From: an uncultured Campylobacter sp.
Lineage (GTDB): Bacteria > Campylobacterota > Campylobacteria > Campylobacterales > Campylobacteraceae
DNA: 7,588 nt
Assembly: GCF_937997465.1 (NCBI RefSeq)
Contig: NZ_CALKTQ010000193.1
Coordinates: 1-7,588, forward strand
Direction of reading: 5' to 3'
Shown piece after piece: positions 5,623 through 7,588 of this stretch. The position numbers and the translations under genes are program-made. The notes beneath the pieces are model-generated. The model did no database searches, was not told the DNA's origin, and saw only the letters and a list, made by a program, of their open reading frames with translations. The first letter of the stretch is position 1. Each line of letters opens with the position of its first letter.

Positions 5623-7167
5623 TTGAGAAGCGACAATCTTTTTGCCTTTGCGATCTTCGCTATTACCGCGTTTGGATTTTTCGTTTGGGGCTATCAGTAC
5701 ATCCCGACTCATCACTTTTTGCTTTTCAGTATCGCTAGTATTTTCGGTATCTTTATGGCGTTTAACATCGGCGGCAACGACGTCGCAAACTCCTTTGGAA
5801 CGAGCGTAGGCGCCAAGACCATCACGATAAAGCAAGCCTTAGTTATTGCCGCTATTTTCGAGCTTAGCGGCGCGATATTCGCCGGCGGAGAGGTAACCAA
5901 AACCATCCGCGAGGGCATCGTGAGCTTCCCGCAGGAGGGCACCGAGCCGATGCTTTTCGTGCTGATTATGATGTCAGCGCTTTTGAGCTCTGGTATCTGG
6001 CTTTTTATCGCGTCTAAAAAGGGTCTACCTATCTCTACGACGCACTCGATCGTAGGCGGTATCGTCGGCGCCGGGCTTACGATGGGCTTTACGACTATGG
6101 GCGGGGATAAGGCTCTGGCTATGGTTTCCTGGGGCGAGATAGGCAGGATTGCAGTTAGCTGGGTCATCTCGCCGCTTCTAGGTGGCATCCTTTCTTACTT
6201 CATTTACGGCTACATAAAATCTAAAATTTTGATCCCAACTCGCAAATTTACCCTAGAGCTAAAGGTACTAAAACGCGAGCGTAAAGCCTACAAAGAGCGC
6301 TATTTGCAAGAGCTAAAAATAAAACCCGAAAGCGAGCAGATAAGGATACTAAGCAAGATCGCGGTCCTTGACGAGGATGACGTCGAAAGCGGCGAACGCA
6401 GCGAATACAAGCTCGCGATCAAAGCCATGAAAGAGCGCGAAAAAGAGATCGACACGTCAAAAGCCATGCGTAAGCACATCCCGATGGTAGCCGGCATCGG
6501 CGCGATCATCATCTCCTCGATGATGCTGTTTAAAGGCCTAGCGCACCTAAATCTCGACATCGGCTTCATCGGCACGATCTGGATCATCTGCGTCATCGGT
6601 ATAGTCACATATCTCGCCACGCTTGCGATGATAAACGTGATGAAAAAAGATAACGCAGAAAAGAGCACGAATCGCATTTTCTCGTGGTTTCAGATATTTA
6701 CGGCCTCCTCGTTCGCATTCTCTCACGGAGCCAACGACATAGCAAACGCCGTGGGCCCATTTGCCGCTATCCTAGACGTACTAAAAACAGGCTCCATAAA
6801 CGCCACCGCGCCGGTACCGGGCATCGCGATGGTGACGTTTGGCATCTCGCTCGTGGTAGGGCTTTGGTTTCTAGGCAAAGAGGTCATCACTACAATAGGC
6901 AGCAAGCTAGCCGAGATCCTACCTACGACGGGCTTTAGTGCCGAGCTAGCCGCTAGTACCGTTATCCTGCTAGCTACTAAGCTAGGTATCCCCGTCTCCT
7001 CGACGCACATCCTCATCGGTGCGGTGCTTGGCATCGGTATCCTAAACCGCGACGCCAACTGGAAAATGGTCAAGCCTATCGTGCTTGCGTGGGTCATTAC
7101 CCTACCGATTGCAGGCGGCTCGGCAGCACTTATTTACATGCTTCTAAAGACTATGTTAGGCTTGTAA
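5623..7167 (+). CDS. pit: PiT-family inorganic phosphate permease
   Basis: A 514-aa inner-membrane transporter that in this family moves inorganic phosphate, often as a metal-phosphate complex, using a cation gradient. Both halves of the inverted duplication carry the signature: GGNDVANSFG (50-59) with LPISTTHSIVGG (135-146), and GANDIANAVGPF (369-380) with IPVSSTHILIGA (456-467). I see about six hydrophobic segments before residue 197 and about six after 287. Between them lies a highly charged, Lys/Glu-rich cytoplasmic loop (about 198-285) as in other PiT proteins. The start is TTG, fixed by AAAAGGA. It is divergent from yqeY, with its own TATAAT box. No pho-type operator is recognised, only an unexplained 12-base direct repeat around the promoter. 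Codons are more GC-rich than in ctsE. No convincing terminator follows directly; the first good one is at 7417-7457. Confidence 0.94.
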   Translation: MRSDNLFAFAIFAITAFGFFVWGYQYIPTHHFLLFSIASIFGIFMAFNIGGNDVANSFGTSVGAKTITIKQALVIAAIFELSGAIFAGGEVTKTIREGIVSFPQEGTEPMLFVLIMMSALLSSGIWLFIASKKGLPISTTHSIVGGIVGAGLTMGFTTMGGDKALAMVSWGEIGRIAVSWVISPLLGGILSYFIYGYIKSKILIPTRKFTLELKVLKRERKAYKERYLQELKIKPESEQIRILSKIAVLDEDDVESGERSEYKLAIKAMKEREKEIDTSKAMRKHIPMVAGIGAIIISSMMLFKGLAHLNLDIGFIGTIWIICVIGIVTYLATLAMINVMKKDNAEKSTNRIFSWFQIFTASSFAFSHGANDIANAVGPFAAILDVLKTGSINATAPVPGIAMVTFGISLVVGLWFLGKEVITTIGSKLAEILPTTGFSAELAASTVILLATKLGIPVSSTHILIGAVLGIGILNRDANWKMVKPIVLAWVITLPIAGGSAALIYMLLKTMLGL

Positions 7168-7309
7168 ATTCGACTATTCGCGAGCCGTAACTGGCCGATT
7201 TGTTTTGCCAAAACTTATAAAGTTAGTCTTGGTTTTTACCATAAAGTCACAGCAGTGCTCGGCAAATTTGAGCTAGTTTTGTTCAGGTATTATTTAAACT
7301 ATGGTTTTA

Positions 7310-7315
7310 TATAAT
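7310..7315 (+). promoter_or_regulatory. Possible -10 box of an orphan transcript
   Basis: Perfect TATAAT within a T-rich stretch (7285-7315), as in Campylobacter housekeeping promoters. The expected start is near 7322. No open reading frame with a ribosome site follows before the terminator. Confidence 0.4.
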
Positions 7316-7319
7316 TCTA

Positions 7320-7457
7320 AGCCTTTGGGCTGACTGCTTAAATTTGATGTCTATAACGATAATGTCTGCCTTACCAACTATTTTTTACAACAAACTCAAA
7401 CAATCAAATAAAGGCTCTTGCAACTAAATTTTATAAAATTTAGCAAGCTATTTTTTA
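7320..7457 (+). ncRNA. Candidate structured small RNA of unknown family
   Basis: This is a predicted transcript of about 135 bases between a TATAAT box and an intrinsic terminator. Two nested pairings close it: AGCCTTT (7320-7326) with AAAGGCT (7410-7416), and ATTTGAT (7342-7348) with ATCAAAT (7403-7409). The 3' halves are directly adjacent, so 14 pairs would stack, interrupted by one 15-base bulge. The first base or two may precede the real start. It shows none of the landmarks of tmRNA, RNase P or SRP RNA. It could instead be the 3' end of a long pit transcript. Confidence 0.3.
7417..7457 (+). terminator. Intrinsic terminator
   Basis: A perfect 20-base palindrome (7424-7443, half-site CTAAATTTTA) is extended by CTTG (7417-7420) pairing with CAAG (7444-7447) across a three-base bulge. 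It is followed by CTA and six T. It would end either the candidate small RNA or read-through from pit. Confidence 0.65.
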
Positions 7458-7528
7458 TTTATGTATTCCGCAAATTAAATTCAGTAAACATAATAGAGTA
7501 GTCAGGTTTTTACTAGTTAAATCAACAA

Positions 7529-7588
7529 TTTGACGGCTGGGTAAATTTGACGGCTGGGTAAATTTGACGGCTGGGTAAATTTGACGGC
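7529..7588 (+). repeat. 17-bp tandem repeat, cut by the window edge
   Basis: The unit TTTGACGGCTGGGTAAA occurs three times without mismatch or spacer (7529, 7546, 7563) and starts a fourth time at 7580, where the window ends after nine bases. All copies are identical. The total copy number is not visible. Confidence 0.95.

Larger units (their letters stand above)
5569..5629 (+). repeat. Near-identical 12-base direct repeat flanking the pit promoter
   Basis: CTTGCTTAAGAA (5569-5580) and CTTGCTTGAGAA (5618-5629) differ at one base and are 49 bases apart start to start. The first lies just upstream of the -10 box; the second covers the TTG start codon. They could be paired operator half-sites or coincidence. 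Confidence 0.4.
7168..7588. other. Gene-poor end region
   Basis: 421 bases with no convincing protein gene. The plus frame of pit stays open for 48 codons after its stop (to TAA at 7312-7314) but has no start signal and no recognisable motif. The region contains a -10-like box, a possible small RNA with terminator, and an edge-of-window tandem repeat, all listed separately. Confidence 0.7.

Noticed and set aside
5712..6188. 158-codon minus-strand open frame inside pit, with similar ones at 6300-6677 and 6723-7097
   Set aside because: They are antisense to the conserved PiT domains, show no family motif, and are explained by the codon pattern of the plus-strand gene.
6684..6938. 84-codon plus-strand frame within pit
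   Set aside because: It overlaps the second PiT signature in another frame, and its Arg/His-rich peptide is typical of a shifted reading.
7168..7311. 48-codon continuation of the pit frame after its stop codon
   Set aside because: The pit protein is already full-length for its family, and the extension has no start, no motif and no programmed read-through signal that I can see.
7529..7588. Tandem repeat as CRISPR array or plasmid iterons
   Set aside because: There are no spacers between units and no cas genes. The neighbours are chromosomal housekeeping genes with no replication initiator, so neither reading is supported.

Overview
The window looks like chromosomal DNA from a Campylobacter species, or a close relative in the Campylobacterota. 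Four things suggest this: ctsE/ctsF-type natural-transformation genes, a PAS/chemoreceptor pair typical of this phylum, frequent AUA and AAA codons, and a strong excess of the palindromic word AAATTT in the spacers. The right half (yqeY and the phosphate permease) is clearly richer in GC than the left. That fits one of the higher-GC, non-thermophilic Campylobacter species better than C. jejuni, but the species call is inference.

Layout. Bases 66-4673 hold four same-strand genes that read as one operon: ctsE (traffic ATPase), ctsF (inner-membrane platform protein; its start overlaps the ctsE stop by 4 bases), a small Aer-like PAS protein (24-base gap), and a soluble methyl-accepting-type receptor (10-base gap). 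The operon ends at a perfect 16-bp hairpin (4681-4716). A 381-base convergent spacer follows (4674-5054). It is non-coding, rich in short repeats and AAATTT, and may carry terminators for the gene on the other strand. yqeY (5055-5492, minus, GTG start) and a PiT-family phosphate permease (5623-7167, plus, TTG start) are divergent, with a back-to-back promoter region between them. The last 421 bases have no convincing gene. They hold a possible small-RNA unit (-10 box, nested complementary segments, intrinsic terminator) and, at the very edge, a perfect 17-bp tandem repeat that runs off the window.

How the parts may work together. CtsE and CtsF are the motor and platform of the type II secretion/type IV pilus-like DNA-uptake machine used for natural transformation in Campylobacter. 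The PAS protein carries the RHPDMP motif of the Aer family, whose PAS domain binds FAD. The receptor beside it has a normal CheA/CheW-interacting tip but no membrane segment. Together they look like a two-protein, fully cytoplasmic version of an energy-taxis receptor, similar in logic to CetA/CetB. The most unusual feature is the C-terminus of this receptor. It fits the spacing of the chemoreceptor zinc-binding (CZB) motif, but all four metal ligands are replaced, so it appears to be a metal-free descendant of that sensor. Whether linkage to ctsEF means the pair senses something relevant to DNA uptake, or is just operon neighbourhood, cannot be told from sequence.
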